A stretch of 64,000 nt of DNA from assembly GCA_933207985.1 (NCBI GenBank), contig OW240915.1, positions 273,055,444 to 273,119,443 on the forward strand, in the 5' to 3' direction. Origin of the DNA: Pelobates cultripes (taxonomy: Eukaryota > Chordata > Amphibia > Anura > Pelobatidae). This document shows, piece by piece, positions 9,438 through 18,225 of this stretch. Both the position numbers and the translations under genes were made by a program. Numbering within the stretch: the first letter of the stretch is position 1; each line of letters opens with the position of its first letter. The notes under the pieces were generated by a model. The model worked only from the letters and a program-made list of their open reading frames with translations. It was not told the DNA's origin and did not search any database.

Positions 9438-11267
9438 CTACGAGGTGATGGAAACGTCTGTTTGTCGTGACAACCCATCTGCGTTTCCGTTTAGCTTACC
9501 GGGTCTGTAGCTGATGGTAAAATTGTAGGGCTGTAGTGCCAAGCTCCATCTCAGCAGTCTCCCATTGTCTCCTGAGACCCGGTTAAGCCAAACGAGTGGG
9601 TTGTGATCAGTCACAAGGGAAAACTCTTGCCCATACAAATAGGGGCTTAACTTTTTCAATGCCCAGACCAAAGCCAAACACTCCTTCTCCACTGCCGCAT
9701 AACTCACTTCTCTGGGTAACAACTTTCTGCTGAGATATGCGACAGGGTGCTCTCCTCCATCTTCCCCGACTTGGCTCAGCACAGCCCCCAGTCCATACAT
9801 GGAAGCATCTGTATGGACGAGAAAGCGTTTGTTAGGGACTGGGGCAGCCAAGACAGGGGCATTCACAAGAGCCTGCTTCAGTGCCTGGAACGCAGCTTCA
9901 CAAGCCGGAGACCACAGGACCTGCTTAGGCAAGTTCTTCTTCGTCAGGTCTGTCAGGGGCTTAGCGATAGCGCTGTAGTCAGGGACAAAACGTCTGTAGT
10001 ACCCTGCCGTCCCCAAGAAGGCCAATACCTGGGTCTTAGTAGTAGGTGTGGGCCAGTTAGCCACTGCCTCTACCTTGGCTGGCTCCGGTCCCTGGCTCCC
10101 ACACCCCACTCTGTGACCCAGGTACTGTACTTCAGCCATACCTAGATGACACTTTTCTGGCTTCAATGTCAGGCCAGCGGCCCTAATCTTATCCAGCACT
10201 ACCCCTACATGTACCAGGTGTTCCTCCCAGGACCCACTGTAGATCGCAATGTCGTCCAAGTATGCACAGGCAAATTCTTGGAAGCCATCCAGGAGTCTAT
10301 CCACCATCCGTTGGAAGGTAGCCGGTGCATTTTTCATCCCAAAAGGCATGACCTTAAATTGGTACAGGCCAAATGGGGTGACAAATGCCGACTTGGGGAT
10401 AGCATCCTCGGCCAGGGGGATCTGCCAGTAGCCCTTACACAGGTCTATGGTGGTCAGATATCGCCCCCTGGCAATACGATCTAGTAATTCGTCTACCCGG
10501 GGCATTGGGTAGGCGTCAGTGGTGGTCCGCTCGTTGAGTCGCCTGTAGTCCACACAGAACCGGGTGGTCCCATCTTTCTTTGGCACCAGGACTACAGGCG
10601 AGGCCCAAGGGCTGTCGGAGTGCTCGATAACCCCAAGTTGGGTCATCTCCTGTATCTCCTTCCGCATTCCTTCACGGACTGCTTCAGGGATACGGTAGGG
10701 GGGCTGTCGTAACGGGGTCTGTCCAGGGGTCTCTACCTTATGCACAGCTAGGGTGGTATAACCTGGTTCCTGGGAGAACGTCGCCTGCTTCTCCCATAAC
10801 AACTGCTGCGCCTGTACCCTTTCTGTGGGGTTCAACCGGTCCCCTAGCTGTACCAAGGTAGTAAGGTCAGTCTGGGAATCCCTTTCTAATAGATCTGGAA
10901 GGGGTAAATTCTCAGAATCATCTGCAGCTGGGGCACACACTGCTGCAATATTCTCAGGTCTCTCCTGGTACTCTTTCAGCATGTTCACATGAAAGGACCG
11001 CTGGATCCTCTCATCTGCACAGCTGGCTATCAAGTAAGTAGTGTCGCAGATCTGCGCCACTACCTTGTACGGGCCCTGCCAAGATGCTTGCATCTTGTTG
11101 GCCTTCACAGGTTTAAGCACCAATACCTTTTGCCCAACCTGGAAGACCCGCTGTCGGGCACCCTGATCGTACCATCTCTTCTGTCTCCCCTGGGCCGCCT
11201 GGAGATTCTCCCTTACCATCAGGGACAGTTTCTCCATGCGGTCCCGGAGTTCCAGAACATATGGCAC
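9438..11267 (-). CDS. Element G pol, C-terminal part: integrase tail, reverse transcriptase, RNase H
   Basis: A 609-codon frame. Residues 1-100 are the end of the integrase with the GPY motif (WQGPYKVV, 63-70). RT follows from about 190: the first catalytic Asp in TTIDLCKGYW (275), PFGMKNAPATF (308-318) and the YLDD active site (336-339). RNase H covers about 480-600 with HTDAS (485-489), VEKE (526-529), TDH (553-555) and NADGLSR (595-601). It copies element RNA into DNA in the Ty3/gypsy cycle. All key residues are present. The first codon is GTG at 11267 and overlaps the integrase stop. The frame is open upstream of it, so translation really comes from integrase, and a one-base loss or -1 shift near the C-run at 11271-11275 separates the two. 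It is not a host gene. Confidence 0.95.
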   Translation of the reverse strand: MPYVLELRDRMEKLSLMVRENLQAAQGRQKRWYDQGARQRVFQVGQKVLVLKPVKANKMQASWQGPYKVVAQICDTTYLIASCADERIQRSFHVNMLKEYQERPENIAAVCAPAADDSENLPLPDLLERDSQTDLTTLVQLGDRLNPTERVQAQQLLWEKQATFSQEPGYTTLAVHKVETPGQTPLRQPPYRIPEAVREGMRKEIQEMTQLGVIEHSDSPWASPVVLVPKKDGTTRFCVDYRRLNERTTTDAYPMPRVDELLDRIARGRYLTTIDLCKGYWQIPLAEDAIPKSAFVTPFGLYQFKVMPFGMKNAPATFQRMVDRLLDGFQEFACAYLDDIAIYSGSWEEHLVHVGVVLDKIRAAGLTLKPEKCHLGMAEVQYLGHRVGCGSQGPEPAKVEAVANWPTPTTKTQVLAFLGTAGYYRRFVPDYSAIAKPLTDLTKKNLPKQVLWSPACEAAFQALKQALVNAPVLAAPVPNKRFLVHTDASMYGLGAVLSQVGEDGGEHPVAYLSRKLLPREVSYAAVEKECLALVWALKKLSPYLYGQEFSLVTDHNPLVWLNRVSGDNGRLLRWSLALQPYNFTISYRPGKLNGNADGLSRQTDVSITS

Positions 11268-12199
11268 TAGGGGGTCCCTTCCTGCTCCGTCTCCCCCTCC
11301 CAGTGGCCTCTAATGAGATCTAGGGGTCCGCGGACCCTTCTCCCATACAGCAGCTCAAAGGGGGAGAACCCAGTAGACTCCTGGGGCACCTCTCTATAAG
11401 AAAATAATAGATGAGGCAGGAATCTCTCCCAGTCTCTGCAAGTGTCTGTAAAGGTCCTCAGCATCTGTTTGAGGGTACCGTTAAAGCGCTCGCAGAGACC
11501 GTTAGTCTGTGGGTGGTAGGGTGAGCTAAGTAACGGCTTAATGCCGCACACCTTCCACAATTGCTGGGTGAGCACAGCGGTGAATTGGGTTCCCTGGTCG
11601 GAGAGGATCTCCTTAGGGAACCCGACCCTAGTAAAAATTCTAACCAGGGCATCAGCAACCGTCTCTGCCTCTATGTTAGACAGCGCTACTGCCTCTGGAT
11701 AGCGGGTGGCATAGTCCACCACGGTAAGAACATACTTCTTACCTGATGGACTAGCCCTGGCCAGTGGACCCACAATGTCAACGGCTATGCGGGCAAAGGG
11801 CTCCCCTATAATAGGCATCGATAATAGCCTAGCCTTAGGGTGGTCCCCCCGCTTTCCTACCCGTTGACATGTGTCACACGTGCTGCAGTACATCCGCACA
11901 GCCTGGTTAGAGTTTGGCCAAAAGAAGTTCTGTGAAATCCTATAGGCTGTGCGGCGGGACCCTAGATGTCCAGCTAAAGGAACATCATGTCCTATCCGCA
12001 GAATCTCCTGCCGGTACTTTGCAGGTACCACTAACTGGCGATTCGGCGGAGAGGCAACACTCTTCTGGGAAGGTTTAGGGATCCTATATAACCTGTCCCC
12101 CACCCACTCATACCGTTCCCCATCTATTCCTTCCTCTCCAGCATCTGTTCTGTCTTTGTACTTTTGGAGGGTCGGTTCCGGCAGCATGGGCCTGGGCAC
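11267..12199 (-). CDS. Element G pol, integrase
   Basis: A 310-codon frame with the complete integrase core. The zinc-binding HHCC is H71, H78, C108, C111 (GHDVPLAGHLG ... CDTC). The catalytic D,D-35-E is D141 (AVDIVGPL), D201 (LSDQGTQF), E237 (GLCERFNG). It inserts the cDNA copy into the genome. The nominal start at 12199 is a GTG. The true polyprotein probably enters from gag by a +1 shift (or the copy has a one-base insertion), because this frame overlaps the end of the gag-protease frame by 92 bp and looks protein-like from about codon 5 on. The frame ends in TAG at 11267, cutting off the GPY tail, which continues in the next frame. Position ahead of RT is the Gmr1 arrangement. Confidence 0.93.
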   Translation of the reverse strand: MPRPMLPEPTLQKYKDRTDAGEEGIDGERYEWVGDRLYRIPKPSQKSVASPPNRQLVVPAKYRQEILRIGHDVPLAGHLGSRRTAYRISQNFFWPNSNQAVRMYCSTCDTCQRVGKRGDHPKARLLSMPIIGEPFARIAVDIVGPLARASPSGKKYVLTVVDYATRYPEAVALSNIEAETVADALVRIFTRVGFPKEILSDQGTQFTAVLTQQLWKVCGIKPLLSSPYHPQTNGLCERFNGTLKQMLRTFTDTCRDWERFLPHLLFSYREVPQESTGFSPFELLYGRRVRGPLDLIRGHWEGETEQEGTP

Positions 12200-13739
12200 G
12201 GGTGGTCACGGTGTTCACATCTGCAGGGCCCATCGGAGCATAGGCTGAAACCAAAGGGGCCAAATCGTTTCCCAGAAGAACATCTGCGGGCAAGTCTTTC
12301 ATCACCCCCACATCCACATGTCTAGCGCCCACTCCCCAATCCAAATGTACCCGGGCAACAGGTAAGCGAAACACGGCACCCCCTGCTACCCTTACTGCCA
12401 CAGTGTCTCCAGTGTGTTGATGCTCTGAGACCAAGTTCTTTTGGAGCAGTGTCATCGTGGCTCCTGTGTCTCTCAGCCCATTCACCACTCTGCCATTCAG
12501 CTTCACAGTTTGCCGATGTTGCTGGCGATTATCCTGGTGAGCCGCTTGCACTGGGTCTGCCTCGTGCAGAATGCCCCAAAATTCCTCCTGCTCTAGGCAG
12601 TGAGCAGCAGGCTGAGGTGGGCGCTGGTTTCCGTTAACTGGTCTCCTCCAGGACTGAGCCTGGTTGGCACTGTTCAGGGGGCACTCAGGACGCTTGTGCC
12701 CCAACTGCTTGCATCCATAGCACCGGATGGGTTGGGAGTACTCCCGGGCATTAAATCGGGCTGGTTGCATATAATTGTTAGCTGGTGGTGCGGCTGGGGT
12801 ACGGTGTACTGGGGGTTGGTAGACTGCAGGAGCGGGTGTTACTGCTGGTCGATATTCCAGTCTGGCAGGGGCTTTAGCAGCTGTACCATCCAACTTGCGG
12901 GCATCCGTGTATTCGTCTGCCAGACGGGCAGCCTCGGGTAGGGTAGAGGGTTTTCTGTCTCTGACCCATTCCCGGACCCCAGCAGGTAGTCTATCAAAGC
13001 AGTGCTCCAGCAGGAACACTTGTAACACCTCCTCCCCAGTTACCGCTTGGCATCCAGCCATCCAGTGGGCTGCGGTACGATGGACTCTGCAGGCCCATTC
13101 CACATAAGAGTCCCCAACCAGCTTGTTGGTTTCTCTAAACCTCCGCCTGTACGCCTCTGGGGTTACTGCATACCTGGCTAGGAGCGCCTCTTTCACAGCC
13201 CGGTAGCTGGTGATCTCCTCCTCTGGGATGGCCCGAAAAGCTTCACTAGCCCGGCCAGATAATTTCCCAGAGAGGATGGTGACCCATTCATCTGCAGGTA
13301 CCTGATGTAGCGCACACTGCCTCTCAAAGTCTGCCAAAAATCCATCAATCTCTCCCTCTGTTTCCACAAAATTTTTAAACGCAGCAAAAGGTACCTTTTT
13401 TCTAGCAACCACATTATTGTCATACGGTACCTCTGCTGCTGCAGCTCCTCTTTCCCGGGCTGCCTGTTGTGTTGCAACTGCTGCCTGCACACGAACCACG
13501 ATGTCAGCTGAGGGGTTGGGGCCAAAATGTGCCAGCCTTATTTGTACTGCCCGGTTAAATTGTATTTCCTCGGGTGTTAAATCCAAGGTACTGGGCACGT
13601 TGACTCTTTCCATTCCCGTTGCTGCATCCATCTCCATTAGCAAAGCAATAATCTCCCGTTTCTTTAAATTGCTTGCTGACCTTCCTCGGCGTTCCAATAT
13701 GTCCTTAAGTGTAGCACGCCTTAATTCCTCGTACTGCAT
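12108..13739 (-). CDS. gag: Element G gag with fused aspartic protease
   Basis: A 543-codon frame from the ATG at 13739, the same start as in element E. Order: helical N-terminus (1-80), capsid-like region (about 115-285), a SCAN-like stretch (about 196-282, YRRRFRETNK ... LEHCFDRLPAGVREWV), a proline-rich linker, a CCHC zinc knuckle (C340, C343, H348, C353) and a retropepsin-like protease (DTGA 424-427; LLGNDL 488-493). Gag forms the particle and the protease matures it. The last roughly 25 residues look unlike protein and probably lie past a frame break. The integrase frame overlaps there at +1. SCAN similarity fits the published proposal that the SCAN domain of zinc-finger genes came from Gmr1-type Gag. 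It is not a host gene. Confidence 0.93.
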   Translation of the reverse strand: MQYEELRRATLKDILERRGRSASNLKKREIIALLMEMDAATGMERVNVPSTLDLTPEEIQFNRAVQIRLAHFGPNPSADIVVRVQAAVATQQAARERGAAAAEVPYDNNVVARKKVPFAAFKNFVETEGEIDGFLADFERQCALHQVPADEWVTILSGKLSGRASEAFRAIPEEEITSYRAVKEALLARYAVTPEAYRRRFRETNKLVGDSYVEWACRVHRTAAHWMAGCQAVTGEEVLQVFLLEHCFDRLPAGVREWVRDRKPSTLPEAARLADEYTDARKLDGTAAKAPARLEYRPAVTPAPAVYQPPVHRTPAAPPANNYMQPARFNAREYSQPIRCYGCKQLGHKRPECPLNSANQAQSWRRPVNGNQRPPQPAAHCLEQEEFWGILHEADPVQAAHQDNRQQHRQTVKLNGRVVNGLRDTGATMTLLQKNLVSEHQHTGDTVAVRVAGGAVFRLPVARVHLDWGVGARHVDVGVMKDLPADVLLGNDLAPLVSAYAPMGPADVNTVTTRAQAHAAGTDPPKVQRQNRCWRGRNRWGTV

Positions 13740-13773
13740 CTCTTGTAGCTGACCTCCAGTGCTGTAGGATTCA

Positions 13774-13791
13774 TCCCGTCGCTTGCCACCA
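13774..13791 (-). promoter_or_regulatory. Primer-binding site of element G
   Basis: Two bases after the 5' LTR end the minus strand reads TGGTGGCAAGCGACGGGA. The first eight bases equal the tRNA-Leu-type site of element E, then an extra A and substitutions spoil the match. The site is either mutated or suited to another tRNA that I do not recognise. Confidence 0.7.
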
Positions 13792-13793
13792 AT

Positions 13794-14960
13794 TGTTAAG
13801 ACACCTCCCGTGTCTTTAAGCCAAACCGCCGTTTAGTAAACCTTCCCCGGCTGCAGTACAGTCTCTGTTCGCTTACTCTGTAACCCACGAACCAAATGCA
13901 GGGGAAGCGGCAATCTCCCGATCGAAATCCACGAACGGCTCCAAACTCCCGAACGGCAATATACGAACTGCTAGGAACCGTCGAACAATAATATCCCCAA
14001 AGCGGCTTTCGTTCCATCCAGCAGTCTCTAAACGTGAAGAAGAAATCCCCCCAATAACGAGACAGAAGCTCCGCATTGAGGGTCAAATAAGATCTGGGTT
14101 TACTGTGGGCTACCTGCCCGTATTTATGCAGGTCTCCCACCTGGTGGACACTCCCCTAGGGGACCAAATGGAAGACTTAAAGTACAGACAGATAGCAGGA
14201 CATTTCTGACACACAGTCACATATTTTACCCACAGTACATTCTGATTCCCTCCCCTCTGTCCTGGAGTTAATTACCAAGTAACTCAATTAACTCCAGGAC
14301 AAGGACAGTCGCCATCTTAAACATGAAATAATAAAAGACACAAAAATGCATAACTACATGAAGACTGAACATTTCCCATTCGTATTACATGTCCCCAGAT
14401 AGCCTGGATCTGAGTGCATATTATTGGCGAATAGCGCTCAGATCCCACACACATAGTTCAATCGCCATGGAGTCAAAGTTCTTACAGTCCTTCGGTACAC
14501 GAATGACTCCATGGGTGGGCTATCTGGGTTCAGTCTTTTGTGTGTTCTCAATCTCCCGAACGGCCGATGTTCGCATGCTTTCGTGGAGGCAGCCAGGCGT
14601 TCCCTTGTTTCAGCGGTGTTCGACAGAAAAAGTGTCCGTTTTCCGTTCCATAGAAATAGAGCCAAACACCGCTGAGCGTTCGCATGATTTAAAATGGCCG
14701 CTGCCTCGTGGTCGACATACGAACGACGACCACCCTGAGTTCGGTTTAATTGAGAAGTGTCTGCGGTTAACCACAACGTTATAATGGTGATCACTTCGTT
14801 AACCTGCAGCACACTCCTCACTTGGGTGGCCGTTCGTTCGGCGGTTTTGTTCGGGAAAAAGAGTCATTCGAATGGCTGGGCTATAGAAACCAGCCATTCA
14901 TACGAACGGGGACAAACAGACGAACGGGCAAAAATCCAGCAGACAGATGGTTCTGTCACA
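13794..14960 (-). repeat. Element G 5' LTR (1167 bp)
   Basis: Bounded by TGTGACAG at 14960 and CTTAACA at 13794 (minus strand). U3 is dense in TTCG/CGAA words and holds two conserved inverted-repeat structures (14394-14528 and about 14259-14300). The R-U5 part is nearly identical to the fragment at 453-760. Confidence 0.93.
14121..14127 (-). promoter_or_regulatory. TATA-like box of the G 5' LTR
   Basis: ATAAATA on the minus strand, preserved in LTR E (5978-5984) and the G 3' LTR (8526-8532). Transcription would start about 25-30 bp downstream, near 14096-14101, which matches the left edge of the LTR fragment at 453. Confidence 0.6.
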
Positions 14961-15290
14961 GTGTGTATTTGTGAGGAGTATAGTGTGTGTGTGTGTGTGA
15001 AGGTGCTGTGTGTGAGTTGTGCAGTGTGTGTGTGAGGGTGCTGTGTGTGAGTTGTGCAGTGTGTGTGAGGATTCAGTGTGCAGTGTTTTGGTGTGGGTTT
15101 GTGCTGTGGGTGTGTGTGTGGGTGGGTGTTTGTGTTGTGGGTGTGTTGGTGCATTATGTGTCTGTGAGGGTGCTTTGTGTGTGAGGTGTGCAGTGTGTGT
15201 GAGGGTGCTGTGTGTGAGTTGTGCAGTGTGTGTGAGGGGGGGTGCAGTGTGTGTGTGTGTGTGTTTGGAGGGATTGTGTGTTGGGGGAAG
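14961..15290 (+). repeat. GT-rich minisatellite
   Basis: Irregular copies of a roughly 35-39 bp unit (TGTGTGTGAGGGTGCTGTG ... GTTGTGCAG). Its reverse complement resembles the 39-bp unit inside the hAT-type element at 57300-58160. It starts directly at the end of the G LTR. Cys/Val-rich and His/Thr-rich open frames here are repeat translation. Confidence 0.9.
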
Positions 15291-17765
15291 GCATTGATTG
15301 GATGAATATAGCATTAACACTTTTAGTACCACTATCTATCTACTGAGCACACTCCCCACTCTTTGGTTAACAAAACTGTATTAAGGTCTTTGCTTTTCCT
15401 AAGCAGCTGCTGTAAATTTACTGTTAACCAATGGGTTTCTCCCTTTAGAGAGGGAAAACATTTAGACAGATAATCTGTCCTATTCAAATCTCAAATTGAG
15501 TTCAATGTAATGTTACACTTTTGTGCAAATATATAGACACACTTAATTCTGTATATAGTAGCTGTTGTTTACGTTATTCAGCAAACACGTTCAACATTAC
15601 TGAATACTGAACACATATCTAATAATTATGGATATTGCATTAGAGCTGAAATCATTGAAGTAAATCTTGGTTTGAAATACAGCCTCAAGATTTGGAGTTC
15701 ACATTTTTGTAATAATGCTTGATGACGTCACCCCTGTTCATTCCTCTGCTGTCGAATCCTCAACAGATGAACCAATTATAAGTAGAAGCAAGGAGTGAAG
15801 CACTGTCTTCAAGGAGCCAAGATGGCAGTGTTCTGGACAAAACACATTTTGACAGAGGAAAATCTCTCTAGAGAGTCAGTGATCATGGAAATGTAGCTAA
15901 ATTCAGCTTCACAAAAAGGCTGAAGCTAGGTGCTATGCTGCAGGATAGGAACGCCTGAACTTCGTGAATGTGGAATCAAAATCTCAGTTTTATTGTCACT
16001 TCAACACATTTATGTGCAATTATACATTTGCTTCTAATTCACATTCATTAGAGTGCTAAATGTAATTATGCAATCTAGTCTTATAAAAAGCCTTACATTA
16101 AGGAACACGTCAAGCAATGTGACCGCTACGAACTGGTTAGCCCAGCACTCTCAGTCAATAACCGTCATCCTAGTTGGACAAAACTGATACTAAAAACGAC
16201 ATAGGTTAAATTTTACATTATAAATGTAGCTGAGAAGAGAATGCTTTATTAGTGCTTGGTTGAGCGGAGGCTTTTTTTCATCCTTTTGCCAAATAGTTGT
16301 ACAAACTTTTAGACACCATGCCTGTATACTGTTGGCAACAAAGCCACTGCATTGAAAATTAGTGGCTATATTGCTACGCGTTACCCTTTAAATAAAAAAA
16401 CCTAATATCAGTCATCAAACATCAATAATCTTTTACTTTGAATGTGATTTTAATCTGTGTCAATCACTTCTACAGTATCTTGTTTTAAAAAAATAAATAA
16501 AAAAAAAACATGGCTCCAGGTGTAATGAAACCATCATTAAACATTAGATAAAACATTCCAATAAGTTGTATGAAGTATTTTGTAACACATATAATAGAAA
16601 TGACGGGTGGGATGCAAAACAGTATTGTTTAACTTACCGAGTGATGATATTTAAACAGCAACTCTTAAGCTATTTATGAGGAAGTATGCAAAGCATTGTG
16701 TTAATCTTCTTACCGCTCACATGGCCAGATGTTCCAAGGACTGTGGCAGAGCAGAGGTCATAGTTAGCATGCATCCTCAAGGCTTCTCAGCAAGGGCCCT
16801 TTATTCCTTGTGATGGATCAAACCTGATAGGAGATTACAGCTTCACTCTGGCAATATTTAATTTCTTTGAGGTAACAGAGCCAGGGAACGCATCGTTGAC
16901 TTAACAAAAAAAAGTCTTTGCTAGAGTCAAAAACCAGATGGCTGTTAAACAGAGTTCCATCTCAAATCATTTTAGCTGCAGTACAGGACATAAACATTTA
17001 ATAAAGCGGAGAAAACTAATGTAATGCAAAGTGCATAAATATCAAATTAAAGGGAACTTTAAAAAAATTATCGGACAATTGAATTTATTAAAGTGTGTGC
17101 ATATAGGTGCATATAGGCTCAGATCGGCTACTGGGTAAATCAGGCAAATATCTGGTTTGCCGAAATTGGCATGGGCTGTGTGTCAGCTTGGAGAATCAGA
17201 GTCAATCTCCTTGACTATTAAAAAAAATATGGACTCCACCATAGAACCTAAAAGGTTAATAATCCTCGCACCTACATCCATCAGTCAATGGAAGAAAAAA
17301 CAAACTTTTATTCAAATTATTTTAAAAGATATAGGCAGCCTATTGCAATGCCAATGAGAGCTTGAGTAACCCATGATTAGTTACTGATGTCTTTGGTGAC
17401 CTCCAAGTTTCCAGCACCAAAGAGTAGAGGGCACGTACCATTAATGAAAGAGTTAAAAGGGCAGATTTCCTGGTTGAATATGTATAGTCTGAAGGTAAAT
17501 TGTAACTTTCTTATTATATCAGACAATGGAAATGCTGTTAGAAATGGAAAGGTTTGCAAGGTGAATTGGAAGGCAAATCATAACCATAACTTAAATCTAC
17601 TAACTCTAAACTTTAAGAGCTGCGGAATATAATAATAATAATAAACTCCCTCACCCTAATTTTCCTAACCCACATTTATGAAGGTTAATAGAGGGTTGCC
17701 ATTAGTTTTTTAAAAAATTCTTATTTCTCAGTGTGGCACTATTTGTATGTATATTGTTTTAAATA
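15291..17765. other. Anonymous AT-rich DNA
   Basis: No gene or recognised repeat seen. A consensus CRE palindrome TGACGTCA lies near 15724, poly-A-rich patches near 16490-16510 and an AAT run near 17630. Frames of 60-81 aa (17157-17632) have no recognisable motif. Confidence 0.5.
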
Positions 17766-18085
17766 TACTATACTACACTACATGGCCAAAGATATGTGAT
17801 TACCCCTTCTTATGATTGATCTGTATGGCGCCCTGGCTCATCTCTATCATACATACTTTGGAAGAATTGAAATGATGACTGCTGGTCAAGCCTAGCTGAC
17901 CAGCATTGTTTCCTAACTTCAAAAATATTTCTCTGTTTAAATGGAAGCCAATCCTCACAGCAATAGTCTAACATTTAGTGGACAGCCTATCCAGGAGAGT
18001 GGAGACTGTTATAACAGATATAGGAGACCAAGTCCATAGTGATGCTTGTGATTTTGGGAAGAATTGATTGATAAGAACACAATAC
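17766..18085 (+). mobile_element. Degraded DNA transposon remnant, Tc1/mariner-like
   Basis: Starts with CTACACTACATGGCCAAAGA, reminiscent of the CACTATATGGCCAAAAGT termini of Tc1/mariner-like families. It continues with a decayed segment (AAGCCTAGCTGACCAGCATT, GTGGAGACTGTTATAACAG, ACCAAGTCCATAGTGATGC) that I associate with the 3' part of that repeat. No open transposase frame remains. Confidence 0.4.
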
Positions 18086-18225
18086 TCTAGTTACAGGAAT
18101 AAAGGATTCGGAATTAAACATCAATAATGTCCAAAAACATATTTTAAATTATACTCGGAATGAACAATTTTATATAACTAATTTGTTATAGGAATATATA
18201 TATATTTTTTTAATCTACATTAGTG

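Larger units (their letters stand above)
8199..14960 (-). mobile_element. Element G: near-complete Gmr1-like Ty3/gypsy retrotransposon
   Basis: 6762 bp on the minus strand: 5' LTR (14960-13794), primer site, gag-protease (13739-12108), integrase (to 11267), RT-RNase H (to 9438), polypurine tract (about 9365-9382), 3' LTR (9364-8199). Integrase lies upstream of RT, the reverse of normal Ty3/gypsy order and diagnostic of the Gmr1 group described in deuterostomes. The RT is Ty3/gypsy type with a GPY motif ending the integrase. Two frame breaks interrupt gag-pol. LTR divergence is about 0.7%. The left flank is GCCAC and the right flank GTGTG, so no target-site duplication is visible. Confidence 0.95.

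Noticed and set aside
9747..13752. Plus-strand frames inside element G (60-132 aa)
   Set aside because: They are antisense shadows of gag and pol.
8194..14965. Target-site duplication of element G
   Set aside because: Left flank GCCAC and right flank GTGTG do not match for 4-6 bp.
14864..15332. Cys/Val-rich and Thr/His-rich frames
   Set aside because: Translation of a GT/AC minisatellite on both strands.
15722..15733. CRE site TGACGTCA as a promoter mark
   Set aside because: A single 8-bp palindrome without TATA, CpG island or transcript evidence is not enough for a promoter call.
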